Shown here piece by piece: positions 1-10,256 of a DNA stretch of 64,000 nucleotides (position 1 is the first letter of the stretch; every line of letters begins with the position of its first letter). Source of the DNA: Megaustenia siamemsis (Eukaryota; Mollusca; Gastropoda; Stylommatophora; Ariophantidae); NCBI GenBank assembly GCA_032433765.1, contig JAVIAB010000073.1:53088144-53152143 (forward strand). The letters are read 5' to 3'. The translations under genes were made by a program, and so were the position numbers. The notes beneath the pieces were generated by a model that was not told the origin of the DNA, ran no database searches, and worked only from the letters and a program-made list of their open reading frames with translations.

Positions 1-147
1 TATTACGCCCGTTCCGCTTTACTTTCCCAGAAAAAATCCAATAACCATTTAAGGCTGGGTGAACCCGGAAGCCGTATGTTGGGATCGAACCCTCCCTCTT
101 GTCCTTTGTAGTCCAGTTCACTAACCACTGAGCTATCGCGGCTCCCT
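1..147 (-). mobile_element. SINE-A copy, cut by the window edge
   Basis: Reverse-strand copy of the commonest SINE here. The tRNA-like head ends at 147 (reverse complement starts GGGAGCCGCGATAGCTC). Box A (TAGCTCAGTGG) and a box B close to GGTTCGATCCC are both visible, as expected for an internal RNA polymerase III promoter. The 3' part lies outside the window. Compare the full copy at 2350-2604. Confidence 0.85.
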
Positions 148-421
148 CCAGCAGCTATATTTAAAAATAATTTCTGAAATTAGCAGTGAGCTTAAATTAA
201 ATGTCAGTGATGTATTGATCACTGCTGCGGTGAACAACACGTTTCCATAAGTCTTTAGCCGTCTTATATTTCAGTCTGTATTGATTGGGAGATGACGTCG
301 GTGAATTTCGTTTTGTTCTTAATGTTGCTGTTGTCAGATTGCTTTTGTCCTAACTGGAGTCCCAGACGTATAGATAGCATGATCTGAAAAGTCTATGTGT
401 GTGCTGTGTGTCTGTATATAC
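148..421. other. unassigned AT-rich stretch
   Basis: No gene, RNA or repeat recognised between two SINE-A copies. Confidence 0.4.
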
Positions 422-434
422 ATATATGTATATG

Positions 435-695
435 AGGGAGCCGCGATAGCTCAGTGGTTAGTGAACTGGGCTACAAAGGACAAGGGGTAGGGTTCGATCC
501 CAACCGACGGCTTCTGGGTTCACCTAGCCTTAAATGGGTACCGTATTTTTTTCTGGGAAAGTAAAGCAGCACGGGCGTAATACCGACCACATTACCACAA
601 AAATCATGTGCTGAAGGTCTGTAAAATATAGGGTCACTAACACCATATTTCCCTATACGCCACTTGGCGTGACGGGAGCACTTTATTTTTTTTTT
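435..695 (+). mobile_element. SINE-A, full length, with 13-bp target-site duplication
   Basis: Complete SINE: tRNA-like head with box A TAGCTCAGTGG and box B GGTTCGATCCC, a body containing CTGGGAAAGTAAAGC and CGCCACTTGGCGTGACGG, and a T-rich 3' end. The sequence ATATATGTATATG is present at both 422-434 and 696-708, which I read as a target-site duplication, although the site is a TA/TG microsatellite. The short inverted pair CGCCA..TTGGCG near the 3' end is common to all copies. Confidence 0.9.
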
Positions 696-784
696 ATATA
701 TGTATATGTGTGTGTGTGTATATATATATGTGTGTGTGTGTGTATATGTATATATATATATGTGTGTATATGTGTGTGTATATA

Positions 785-838
<54 letters not shown>
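696..838. repeat. (TG/TA)n then (GA)n microsatellite
   Basis: Alternating TATA and TGTG runs followed by a GAGAGA run. Open frames here are low-complexity artefacts. Confidence 0.95.
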
Positions 839-839
<1 letters not shown>

Positions 840-1199
840 GAAGAATGATGCGATGAAAGGAAGAGAGTGATTGTGAGCGAGAAGAAAGTAATGAGAAAAA
901 AATTATAGTAAGGGGGTAAAATATATACAATAAGAGGGATAGGAAGGGAGGAATGAAATGAATAAAGTATTAAATGAAGAATTGAGAGGGAAAAAAGAGA
1001 ATTAGGATTGTGGAGAGACAGAGAAAAAAAGAAAAAAATAATAGAGACAAAAGAAGAATGTGATTTGGGGAGAGATAAGAGCAGGATAAGGTTGTGAGAC
1101 ATGCTGATACGGAAGAATATGGACGAAAGAGGTCGGAAAAGAAAGAATTGGATAAGGAAAAAGAGAGAAAAGAAGAGATGGTTAGCTATTTCGATGAGA
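839..1199. repeat. purine-rich (A/G) tract
   Basis: The + strand is almost pure A and G for several hundred bases. It looks like decayed GA microsatellite or minisatellite. No gene is seen. Confidence 0.6.
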
Positions 1200-1700
1200 G
1201 AAAGAACGAGATCTGAGAGAAACTAGAAGATATCATAATTGAGGTTTCGCGTGAGAAAGAACGAGATCTGAGAGAAACTAGAAGATATCATAATTGAGGT
1301 TTCGCGTGAGAAAAACGAGATCTGAGAGAAACTAGAAGATATCATAATTGAGGTTTCGCGTGAGAAAAACGAGATCTGAGAGAAACTAGAAGATATCATA
1401 ATTGAGGTTTCGCGTGAGAAAAACGAGATCTGAGAGAAACTAGAAGATATCATAATTGAAGTTTCGCGTGAGAAAAACGAGATCTGAGAGAAACTAGAAG
1501 ATATCATAATTGAGGTTTCGCGTGAGAAAGAACGAGATCTGAGAGAAACTAGAAGATATCATAATTGAGGTTTCGTGTGAGAAAGAACGAGACCTGAGAG
1601 AAACTAGAAGATATCATAATTGAGGTTTCGTGTGAGAAAGAACGAGTCCTGAGAGAAACTAGAAGATATCATAATTGAGGTTTCGTGTGAGAAAGAATTT
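1200..1700. repeat. minisatellite, 54-55 bp unit, about 9 copies
   Basis: The unit contains GATCTGAGAGAAACTAGAAG and CATAATTGAGGTTTCG. Copies differ mainly by GAGAAAAACGAG versus GAGAAAGAACGAG and by CGCGTG versus CGTGTG. The 54-bp form is a multiple of three, so the minus strand reads as an 18-residue peptide repeat. I do not regard it as coding. Confidence 0.95.
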
Positions 1701-1895
1701 TTGAGATTGTATGTGATTGTTGAGAAAGATGGTTTTATAGATGAATGAATTAATAATATATTAGAATAGCAATGGTATGGGGTAGATGGCAACAAGGAGA
1801 GAATTATTGGAGAGAGAGAGAAAGAAATGTCACTGTAAAGTGTTTAGAGATAGAAAGAATTGGTAAGATAATGTTGTCTGTGCAGTTGCATCCAA

Positions 1896-2349
1896 ATAAC
1901 GAGAGAGAGAGAGAGAGAGAGAGATGTTGAGAAAAATATTAGAAGTGATGAGAGACGTTGAAGGAAACGTTGAGAGAGATGTTAGGAGATATGTTAGAAG
2001 ATTTGTTGAGGGAAGTGTGAGGGATGATGAGAGAGATGTTAGGAAATATGTTAGAAGATTTGTTGAGGGAGGTGTGAGGGATAATGAGAGAGATATTGAG
2101 AGAGATGTTAGGAAATATGTTAGAAGATTTGTTGAGGGAGGTGTGAGGGATAATGAGAGAGATATTGAGAGAGATGTTAGGAAATATGTTAGAAGATTTG
2201 TTGAGGGAGGTGTGAGGGATGATGAGAGAGATCCTAAGAGAGATGTTAGAAGAGATGATGATAGATATGTTGTGAGATTTGAGAGAGATGTTGTAAAAGA
2301 TGTTAGAAAAGATGACGATAGAAATTTTGAGAGACATGTTAGGAGATAA
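1896..2349. repeat. (GA)n and 69-bp minisatellite
   Basis: A GAGA run (about 1901-1923) leads into units of about 69 bp built from GATGTTAGGAAATATGTTAG and TTTGTTGAGGGAGG. The 69-bp length keeps both strands open (141 and 132 codons). Peptides on both strands are equally repetitive and charged or low-complexity, which argues for a non-coding array. Confidence 0.9.
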
Positions 2350-2604
2350 GGGGGCCGCGATAGCTCAGTGGTTAGTGAACTGGACTACAAAGGACAAGGG
2401 GTAGGTTCGATCCCAACCGACGGCTTCCGGGTTCACCCAGCCTTAAATGGGTACCGGATTTTTCTGGGAAAGTAAAGCAGCACGGGCGTAATACCGACCA
2501 CATTACCCCAAAAATCGTGTGCTGAAGGTCTGTAAAATATAGGGTCACTAACACCATATTTCCCTATACGCCACTTGGCGTGACGGGGGTACTTTACTTT
2601 TTTT
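2350..2604 (+). mobile_element. SINE-A, full length, inserted in the 69-bp repeat
   Basis: Same head and body as the copy at 435. Flanks on both sides carry ATGTTAGGAGATA (about 2336-2348 and 2606-2618). That is a probable 13-bp target-site duplication, with the caution that the host sequence is itself repetitive. It interrupts a purine-rich array, so it is younger than the array. Confidence 0.9.
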
Positions 2605-3065
2605 AATGTTAGGAGATAGGATGAGAGAGATGTTGTGAGAGATGTTCAGAGATATGTTAGGACAGATGATGAGAGAGATGATTAAAGAGAAGTGATGGAA
2701 AAATTACCATATACATGAATTGTCATTGGCAATAAGAGAATGATGGCGATAAACAAAGGTGGAAGATTATAGAGAGAATCTGGTGACAGTGGCGAGAGAG
2801 GAAAAAGGTAGTATAATGAGATAAGAGAAATGCTGATGAAGATAGAAATAAAGAATGTGAGGTGATGAGAGTTTATGTGAAATAAGATAAGTGATGGAAG
2901 GGATGGTACTATGATGAGAGAATTTGAGAGAGATGATGAGAGATTATGATAAATAGAGTTTAAGTGATAGAGGCGATGAAAATATAGATGATGTGCCAAC
3001 TATTGTGATAAATATAGTCAGAGACAAAGACGAATATGAAACATGCACAGAGAGAGAGAGAGACT
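2605..3065. repeat. decayed purine-rich repeat
   Basis: Continuation of the GAGAGATGTT-type array past the SINE, increasingly degenerate, ending in a short GAGAGA run near 3050. No gene. Confidence 0.65.
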
Positions 3066-3199
3066 TGACAAAATTGTAACTCAAACGTGCCAAAGTAGAA
3101 AGAATATACACATTTCGCGTATTTGTATTAGTCGCGTATTATAGTCATCCCGTATAAGTATTTAAGTAACCCTCAATTCTTCTTATTCTTTCTCTCCTC

Positions 3200-3590
3200 A
3201 TTTGCTTTTCAGCGTCGAGGGGAGGTATAATTTGCGGTCTTTTGAACTTCTGTTCGCTTCTGCTGCTGTTATGTTTCCTAGTACTTCTAATATTCCATCG
3301 ACCCATCTTTTTCGCGGTCGACCACTGGGTCTGGTGTACTTACAACGTTTGTTGAAGGCTCGTTGTGTTGTGTTTTATCTTTCTGCCTTGTCACGTGACC
3401 AAACAATTTTATCTGTTGTTTCTTTATATATTCTATGGCGGAGGCTATTCCTAGCTTTTTTCTCAGTTTTTCATTTCTGATCGTATCTCTCAGACTGTTT
3501 CCTGTCATTCGTCTGACACATTTAATCTCAGTAGAGGTTATTTTTCTTTTTGCACCTAGGGTCCAGGTCTGGCATTGGTGGCACAACGTT
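3200..3590 (-). mobile_element. LINE 3' fragment (C-terminal region of reverse transcriptase ORF)
   Basis: The minus strand encodes a 99-codon frame with CQTWTL, EIKCVRRMTG and KKQQIKLFGHVTR. That order (C..TWTL, then E.rc.RR..G, then QQ...FGH..R) is the usual post-RT region of non-LTR retrotransposon ORF2. The RT catalytic core and endonuclease are absent. It is a dead, 5'-truncated copy. Confidence 0.75.
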
Positions 3591-3599
3591 GGGATGACG

Positions 3600-3914
3600 A
3601 TTGTGATACTATCATACTAAATGATCATATTTATATATAATAGATACATATAAAATATGATATTAAAAAGCGCAAAAAATACATATCAATATAATATTAT
3701 ATTACACAATTTAAATAATTTAAGTGACAGACACATATGGCTCTGTTTCCCAATAGAGAATTAACTCACCCTCAACGCCACATATATCTCGTTTTCCAAA
3801 AGCTATACTTTATATAGCAAATCTCATTATCTCTAATTCTAGGAATTGAACGGCTTCTCATGATGAGGTTGCTGTGTGTCGTTACATTGTGCATAGTCTT
3901 AAACTTTGTAAAAC
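3600..3914. other. unassigned AT-rich stretch
   Basis: Nothing recognised. Confidence 0.4.
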
Positions 3915-4280
3915 TAATACCAAATGGTATATTGGTTGATCTCAATTAATAGAGATACTAGACAAACGACAACGTTACCACAAACGTCTTCACCAAAACA
4001 CGAACTATTCCAAAACCACAGAAATCCAAACACAAAAAATAAACAGCAACACTGACCTGAAAAATGACGGAAATAATTCCTGGCCACCGTTTCTATCCAC
4101 CATTTTTTTCACATCGGTGTTACTCGGTTTAGCTTTCGTGTTTAGAATTCTGAGTATATTTTTAAAATGCTTGTCTTTTGTACTGATGAAGGCTTTCGCC
4201 GAAACGTCGTTGTTTGTCTTGTCTCTCTATTAGTGTAGTTGATTTATACCATTTTGCATTTATTTTACACTGTTTTCTTC
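3915..4280. repeat. foldback (palindromic) element 1
   Basis: The left arm (about 3915-4085, minus sense) and right arm (about 4090-4280, plus sense) are diverged inverted copies meeting near the TGGCCA at about 4080. Reading the right arm backwards gives CACTAATAGAGAGACAAGAC; the left arm has CAATTAATAGAGATACTAGAC. Inner segments (AATCCAAACACAAAAAATAA against AATTCTAAACACGAAAGCTAA) also align. The right arm carries a hairpin motif at 4183-4206. The architecture matches the larger element at 9607-10262. No coding capacity. Confidence 0.7.
4183..4206 (+). other. CTGATGAA-stem-GAAACG hairpin motif, copy 1
   Basis: CTGATGAA is followed by GGC, loop TTTC, GCC and then GAAACG. The block order (CUGAUGA, helix, GAAA) resembles a hammerhead ribozyme core. 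There is one extra A before the helix, and I could not find a convincing stem I. Confidence 0.6.
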
Positions 4281-4348
4281 AGCTTTACTCGTGGCCCAGC
4301 ATGACATTTAATAATTCGTATATTTTGTATATCTGTTTATCTCCTGTT

Positions 4349-4606
4349 AGCCACGATATCTCAATGGTTAGTGAACTGGACTCCGAAGGACAAGAGGTAG
4401 GGTTCGATACCAACTGACGGCTTCCGGGTTCATCCAGCCTTAAATGGGTACCATATTTTTTTCTGGGAAAGTAAAACGACACGGGCGTAATACCGACCAC
4501 GTTACCCCAAAAATCATGTGCTAAAGGTAACTAACATTTATAGTCACTAACACCAAATCCCCTATACACCACTTGGAGTGACGGGGCTCTATACTTTTTT
4601 TTAAAC
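4349..4606 (+). mobile_element. SINE-A, diverged, with 12-bp target-site duplication
   Basis: The head starts GCCACGATATCTCAATGG (mutated box A) and the body ends GACGGGGCTCTATAC. TTATCTCCTGTT occurs exactly at 4337-4348 and 4607-4618, so the insertion boundaries are well defined. Confidence 0.92.
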
Positions 4607-4618
4607 TTATCTCCTGTT

Positions 4619-5489
4619 CTTCAACTTATTTTGTTAAGTGGGGTCTAACACTACATAGACATGTACGATTTATGGCTTTATTATTTTCTATATTAGTCTT
4701 TCCGTAGTTTTTAATAACAAAAAGATTTAGTGTAATGTTGAAATATGCAACACTATATATGACATTTGATCAATTTTCACCACCAAATGTAGTTAGTAAT
4801 GTGAGCTATAGTGATAACTTATATTTCCTTTGAATGTACCTGAGACTACAATTATTCTCTCAAAACAAGTAATCTATCTTTCCTCTTTTTTCTCATGACG
4901 TGTTTACTATTCTGTCACCTTATCCATTACAAATTACAGTGGTTGTATTTCTGCTTTCTTATTAGAATGTTATGAATATAAATAGCATTGTTATTGTGCA
5001 TATTAGATTCATGAAGCATTTACAAATATCTTTGATATCCAGTAAGCCAATTCTTTATTGTTTACTGCAGTTCGTTCGGTGTTGAAATCTTTTCCGCCTT
5101 TACTTTAATGATATTTGCTACATTAAAGCAGGTAGAGGGAATTGTAATATTATGAACAGTTTTTGTTTCAAATTTTTTAATGAAGAATAATAACACGCCT
5201 CTTTTCAAATAACACGCCTCTTTTCAAATACTAAATAACGATAATATAAAATATTACAGCTTATTTGTTTTTGATTAAAAAAAATAAAAACACGTAACTA
5301 GTGAACATATGATATAATTTATTTCGTGGTTCAGGTCTGAATAGTTTTGATTCAGGGGTGAAATTGGTCCATTGGTCCGTAACTTGCTAACTCCTGCTGT
5401 AACGGAATTATCTAATCGAAATAGTTGCTTGTCTAACCTTACCTGGAGGGCCTGCATATTTTCCAGCATAGTTGCTGGTTAGTAAATTA
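4619..5489. other. unassigned AT-rich stretch
   Basis: No gene recognised. It contains one perfect tandem duplication of a ~20-bp segment near 5193-5230 (ACACGCCTCTTTTCAAATA twice). Confidence 0.45.
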
Positions 5490-5875
5490 GTTGCGTTCGC
5501 CAGCTTTCATCTCTAGCGAAGTTCTTAGTGACCAGCATCTAAATTTGTTGCGTTCGCCAGCTTTCAGCTCTGCGGAAGTTCTTAGTGACCAGCAACTAAA
5601 TTTGTTGCGTTCGCCAGCTTTCAGCTCTAGCGAAGTTCTTAGTGACCAGCAACTAAATTTGTTGCGTTCGCCAGCTTTCAGCTCTAGCGAAGTTCTTAGT
5701 GACCAGCAACTAAATTTGTTGCGTTCGCCAGCTTTCAGCTCTGACGAAGTTCTTAGTGACCAGCAACTAAATTTGTTGCGTTCGCCAGCTTTCAGCTCTG
5801 ACGAAATTCTTAGTGACCAGCAACTAAATTTGTTGCGTTCGCCAGCTTTCAGCTCTGACGAAGTTCTTAGTGACA
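5490..5875. repeat. 57-bp minisatellite derived from a SINE-B tail, about 7 copies
   Basis: The unit carries GTTGCGTTCGCCAGCTTTCA and GAAGTTCTTAGTGACCAGCA. On the minus strand it reads CACTAAGAACTTCG..AGAGCTGAAAGCTGGCGAACG. This aligns to the 3' tail of the SINE-B at 47867-48200 (CTCTAGGGACTTCGTTAGAG..AAAAGCTGGTGAACG). The array directly abuts the SINE-B at 5876-6066 in the matching orientation. Because 57 is a multiple of three, both strands stay open for over 150 codons; I consider neither coding. Confidence 0.85.
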
Positions 5876-6066
5876 AAGTGCACAGGGGTCCCTTGCCACA
5901 CAGGCAGATAATTCCGTCTTCGGAGGTACTCATGTTTTTTTTTTTCATCGATGAGTAATTGACGTTTCAAGCCGTGCCTCACTTCAGTCAGGATTTGAAA
6001 TCACAATTTGTTTCTGTCTTAAGGCCGGCGTCTTGCCTCGAGACCAGCCAACACACCCCCCCACCC
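5876..6066 (-). mobile_element. SINE-B copy (body and head)
   Basis: The reverse complement contains TGGCTGGTCTCGAGGCAAG (head), ATTTCAAATCC (box B-like), CGGCTTGAAACGTCAATTAC and TTATCTGCCTGTGTGGC. All correspond in order to the plus-strand copy at 47867. Its 3' tail is expanded into the neighbouring 57-bp array. Confidence 0.8.
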
Positions 6067-6680
6067 CGGTTACTAAATAAATTTCAATTAAATCACAGCA
6101 GACAATTATTCCCCCCGTTAAGATTTTATTTGTGTGTGTGTGTGTATCCAACTCTTTTCTGGTTTCCGGTCTGTCTTCCCAATCCCAGCTCAAGTAGTCC
6201 AAACATTAACCTCCATCGTGTCAGATTTGTACTAAACCTTGACAAGATTGCCTCTCTTTCATTTGTCAATATCTAACACCACTTCCGCCTCCACGATCCA
6301 TTTAGTCGTCCCCAGCCCTTCCATTTATCCTTAAGAGCTTCATTAACTGTCATCTTTCGTCACATTCCCCGTACAGTACCAATTAGCAAGAAAACCTAAG
6401 CCGCTCTCAACAGAAAAGAAGTGACTTGCGCTAACACGGCGGTTCCTCAAGCTGAAGACAAATTTAGTTACCCAGCTTATTCATTGACCCGCCACCGTTT
6501 CTGTAGTGACAGGCATAAGAATCTCGACTTTTCTTGGCGACGTTTATAAGTCGACACTGGAGCGGTTCTTAAATTACACGTTCTTGAGTCCACTTTTAAA
6601 TATATATTGGTTACGTCAAACCACCAATGCAAGCAAAACGCTAGTGATCCCATATACAAATCGAGTAAAAACTGTCTTGC
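6067..6680. other. unassigned stretch
   Basis: No gene or repeat recognised apart from a short (TG)n run near 6130. Confidence 0.4.
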
Positions 6681-6689
6681 TGAGTTGGA

Positions 6690-6817
6690 ACAGTAACATC
6701 AAAAGATGGTCAAGTCAATCTATGACAGCCTGCACCATCAAAGCAAGAAACAGAGTAGAATGGCGATCCATGGTAGCCAACCTTCGTTCCGGAGAAGGCA
6801 CACGATGATGATGATGA
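6690..6817 (+). mobile_element. short LINE-gamma 3' end with 9-bp target-site duplication
   Basis: Encodes the terminal residues SNIKRW..SQSM and ARNRVEWRSMVANLR shared with the longer copies at 34836 and 56330, followed by the (GAT)n tail typical of this family. TGAGTTGGA flanks it at 6681-6689 and 6818-6826. A strongly 5'-truncated retroinsertion. Confidence 0.8.
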
Positions 6818-6826
6818 TGAGTTGGA

Positions 6827-7145
6827 CATATAATGCAATAGTTGATATTATATTTTGGATGACATTACGATCTAATATAGCTTTAAAGCTAATCTTAGAT
6901 TAAACGGATCGTGTCTCGCCGGAAAGTAGGCAGGACCTCACATAAATTCAATTAGCTAATGCAGTTAACAACCTTCTTTTCTCGTTTGTATAACAGTTTC
7001 TGTTGCACTGTGTTCTGCTCCATGTGGTCCAGCGAAGCTGATATCAACAAAAATATGTACCGTATTCTGTTGTTATCCTGTGGTTTTCTTTGATTTTCGT
7101 AAATTAACAGTTTTCTCATTTTAGAGCTGTTGTTCCTGTAAAAGT
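6827..7145. other. unassigned AT-rich stretch
   Basis: Nothing recognised. Confidence 0.4.
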
Positions 7146-7415
7146 AGTCTTCTCAGATTAACTAGTCTTTACAACCTTCTCAGTTTAACTAGTCTTTACA
7201 ACCTTCTCAGATTAACTAGTCTTTACAACCTTCTCAGTTTAACTAGTCTTTACAACCTTCTCAGATTAACTAGTCTTTACAACCTTCTCAGATTAACTAG
7301 TCTTTACAACCTTCTCAGATTAACTAGTCTTTACCACCTTATCAGATTAACCAGTCTTTACAACCTTATCAGATTAACAAGTCTTTACCACCTTATCAGA
7401 TTAACCGGTTTTTAC
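7146..7415. repeat. 27-bp minisatellite, about 10 copies
   Basis: Unit CTTCTCAGATTAACTAGTC plus TTTACAAC. Copies alternate CAGATTAAC and CAGTTTAAC; the last copies are more diverged (CTTATCAG, AACCAGTC). Confidence 0.95.
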
Positions 7416-7489
7416 AACTAGCTCCCATATCCCAAACATGTTCCGACCATCAACCTAGCTTTACGAATTTGAATGTTCTCCCCTACTGT

Positions 7490-8400
7490 AAGAATGTGAC
7501 CTAAACTTAAAACTCAGCAAGTCCAAAACCAAAACTTACAACTCCACGATCCCAAAACAAAACATACAATCTTCACGACCCAAAACGAAACATAAAATTC
7601 CACAACCCTAAATCAAATTTACAAATACTTGACCCACAACCACATTTTCAACTCCATGATCCCAAAACCAAACTTACAACTCCACGATCCCAAAACCAAA
7701 CTTACAATTCCACAATAAAAAATCAAACTGACCACTCCACGAGCTTAAAAACTGTATCTACAACTCTATAACCCCGAAACCAAACTTAAAACTCATCGAC
7801 CATGAAATCAAACATACCACCGCATAACCCTAAAACTGTATTTACAATATTCTACAACCCAAAACAAAACTTACAGCTGAACGAACCCCAAACCAAACTT
7901 ACAATTCCACAACCCAACAACCAAACTTACAATTACACAACCCCAAAAACAAACTCACAACTCCACAACCCCAAAAACAAACTCACAATTCCACAACCCC
8001 AAAGACAAACTTACAATTACACAACCCCACAACCAAACTCACAACTCCACAACCCAAAAACAAACTCACAATTCCACAACCCCACAACCAAACTTACAAT
8101 TACACAACCCCACAACCAAACTCACAACTCCACAACCCCAAAAACAAACTCACAATTCCACAACCCCACAACCAAACTTACAATTCCACAACCCCAAAAA
8201 CAAACTCACAATTCCACAACCCCACAACCAAACTTACAATTACACAACCCCAAAAACAAACTCACAACTCCACAACCCTAAAAATAAACTCACAACTCCA
8301 CAACCCTAAAAATAAACTCACAACTCCACAACCCTAAAAATAAACTCACAACTCCACAACCGTAAAAATAAACTCGCAACTCCACAACCATAAGGAGTTT
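7490..8400. repeat. 28-bp C/A-rich minisatellite
   Basis: Units of about 28 bp such as AACTCACAATTCCACAACCC plus CAAAAACA, decaying towards 7490. The + strand is nearly free of G. A 159-codon frame arises because three 28-bp units make 84 bp (28 residues). Two variant classes (CACAACC and AAAAACA) alternate. Confidence 0.95.
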
Positions 8401-8545
8401 CAATTCTACACAAATAACCCAATCCTTAAACTCCATGATTCTCCAATTTCAAACCTTCGACTTCAGTGACCCACAAGCCACACCTCCAAACCCTTCGGGC
8501 TCCTGACTCCAAATTCACAACCCCGACATCATGACCCCAAATGTC
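8401..8545. other. decayed C/A-rich sequence
   Basis: Outer, degenerate edge of the 28-bp array. Confidence 0.5.
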
Positions 8546-9370
8546 CAAATCTCATCATCATCAAGTAAAGGGCCTAGTGGCGTAGGTGACCATGTCTCTC
8601 CACAACTTTCGATCTCGGCAGCTATTTATCATTTCTGTTGTTGACCTTCTGCCAAGCCATTCTCTTAAGCTGTCTGGTATTTTTGCTCTTTGCTTCCCTC
8701 TATCTCCTCGTCCCTCAATTTTTCCAGTTGTTACAATATATTCAAGTTGTTCTCTTCTCATTATATGGCCAAAAAATGATGATTGTCTCTTCCTAACATT
8801 GGAAATTAGCTCTCTTTTTGCTTTGACCTCTCTCAGAACCTAATCATTACTCTTCTTAGCTGTCCATAGTATTCTCAACATTCTTCTGTAAAACCACATT
8901 ACTACAGACTCCAGTGATTTTCTTGTCTGTTGTCCTATTGTCCATGACTCGCTTCCATATCTTAAGACTGGCTCTACGTAACGTTTAAGAACTTTTTTTC
9001 TTGTTTCTATTTTAAAAATGGATTGCATAGTATTTTCCTCATGTAACTCGTAAAATGTATTAATTGCTTCCTCTAGACTGTCTGCTGTTGGTGCATAAAC
9101 TTCTATAAGATTTATGTCTATTGGCTTTCCATTCAATTTCACTAAAAGGACTCTGTCAGATATTGGGTAAAAGCCTTTCACTGTCCTTGCTCTTTCTGCA
9201 TCCAAGATGATACCTACTCCACTTTGGTGTTCAGTACCCCGGAATAGATTATTTTATGTTTATCAGAATATATCTCCCCTGATCCGGTGTATCTCATTTC
9301 GCTAAGTCCCAGTAATTGTAAACTCATTCTTTTCATTTCTTGTATGAAATTTCAAATCTAGAAAATCGAA
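8546..9370 (-). mobile_element. LINE-alpha copy with internal deletion (endonuclease fused to RT C-terminus)
   Basis: On the minus strand the 5' part encodes endonuclease-like sequence: LGLSEMRYTGSGE, then VGIILD, RVLLVKLNGKPIDINL and EVYAPT (APE-type endonuclease motifs). After FYELHEE the frame jumps directly to QSIFKIETRKKVLKRYVEP and ESWTIGQQT, which lie beyond the RT core in the copy at 39337. The whole RT catalytic domain is missing. The junction has matching bases, ATGAGGAA followed by A/G and ATACTA, as in the intact copy. The 3' end reads into TGATGATGA. Non-functional. Confidence 0.85.
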
Positions 9371-9606
9371 AAAGAAAATACTCTCTAAAACCACCACTCG
9401 AAGTCTTAACTTACAATCCTGTTGTCAGGGATAATATACAGTAAAGTCTATCAGTCATTTTCTGACAACAAACACATGCATTGTCACTAAATACCAATCC
9501 GTTAAAATAAAATACACAAATAATTGCAAAAAAGTAGAAACTAAACATGACAAGTACAGCAGGGTCAAAGCAAAGAAATGCATAAAAATGCGAAGCTGCA
9601 GGAAAG
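9371..9606. other. unassigned AT-rich stretch
   Basis: Nothing recognised. Confidence 0.4.
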
Positions 9607-9702
9607 CTAATTGGTACGAGAAATTAAATATATATACACATATTTATAAATACATAACATACACAAAACTTTACGTAATAACCGGACGACACAAATTAGA
9701 TC

Positions 9703-9730
9703 AACGTTTCGGCTCAATAGGCTTTCAGCA
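9703..9730 (-). other. hairpin motif, copy 2 (left arm)
   Basis: Minus strand: TGCTGAAAGC, CTATTGA, GCC, GAAACG. The first block departs from CTGATGAA at one position (CTGCTGAA). Confidence 0.55.
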
Positions 9731-10158
9731 GGAACAAACATATAACACACACAGAATTGTATTTTAAGCACACACAAAATATAATAAATAATACAAGGAC
9801 AATAATAATTTAGAACTAGAATGAGAAATAAAAATAAAATAAAAATAAAAGGTCTTCCCTGCAAACTGTGCTGTGGTCAAAAAAAATAACACCAGGGCAA
9901 ACGCACGGGATACGTCTACTAAAGAAAATTTCAGAAATGGCAACATTTTGTTCACACTGGCGTCCACATGTACTCCATGCGTGTACCGTGACGTTCATTT
10001 TTCCTTTGGCCACTGTACAGCTTACAGGAAATACGTTTCATTCTTATTTTATTTTTCATTCTAGTTCTAAGTAATTAATATTATTTTATTATGTATTATA
10101 TTTTTTCGTTGTTTTAAATAGACATATATACATTTGTGTGTGTTTTATGTTTGTTCTA

Positions 10159-10184
10159 GCTGAAAGCTTATTGAGCCCAAACGT
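10159..10184 (+). other. hairpin motif, copy 3 (right arm)
   Basis: Plus strand: GCTGAAAGC, TTATTGA, GCC, CAAACG. Partner of the motif at 9703-9730, on the opposite arm of the same foldback. Confidence 0.55.
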
Positions 10185-10256
10185 TGTTCAAATTTGTGTC
10201 CTTCACTAATTACGTAAAGCTTTAACCATACAATTTTTGCTATTTATATATGTATG

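Noticed and set aside
435..520. Functional tRNA gene
   Set aside because: Box A and B are present, but the acceptor stem does not close properly and the sequence continues into the SINE-A body; ten copies share the same body.
4183..4230. Complete hammerhead ribozyme
   Set aside because: Core-like blocks and helix II are present, and a short helix III with a GTC can be drawn, but no pairing stem I was found and there is an extra A next to helix II. Kept only as a hammerhead-like motif.
5487..5958. 153-155-codon frames on both strands
   Set aside because: 57-bp array derived from a SINE tail; frames come from unit length.
9764..10013. Short hydrophobic proteins around 9.8-10.0 kb
   Set aside because: They lie in the arms of the foldback and mirror each other on opposite strands; no family resemblance.
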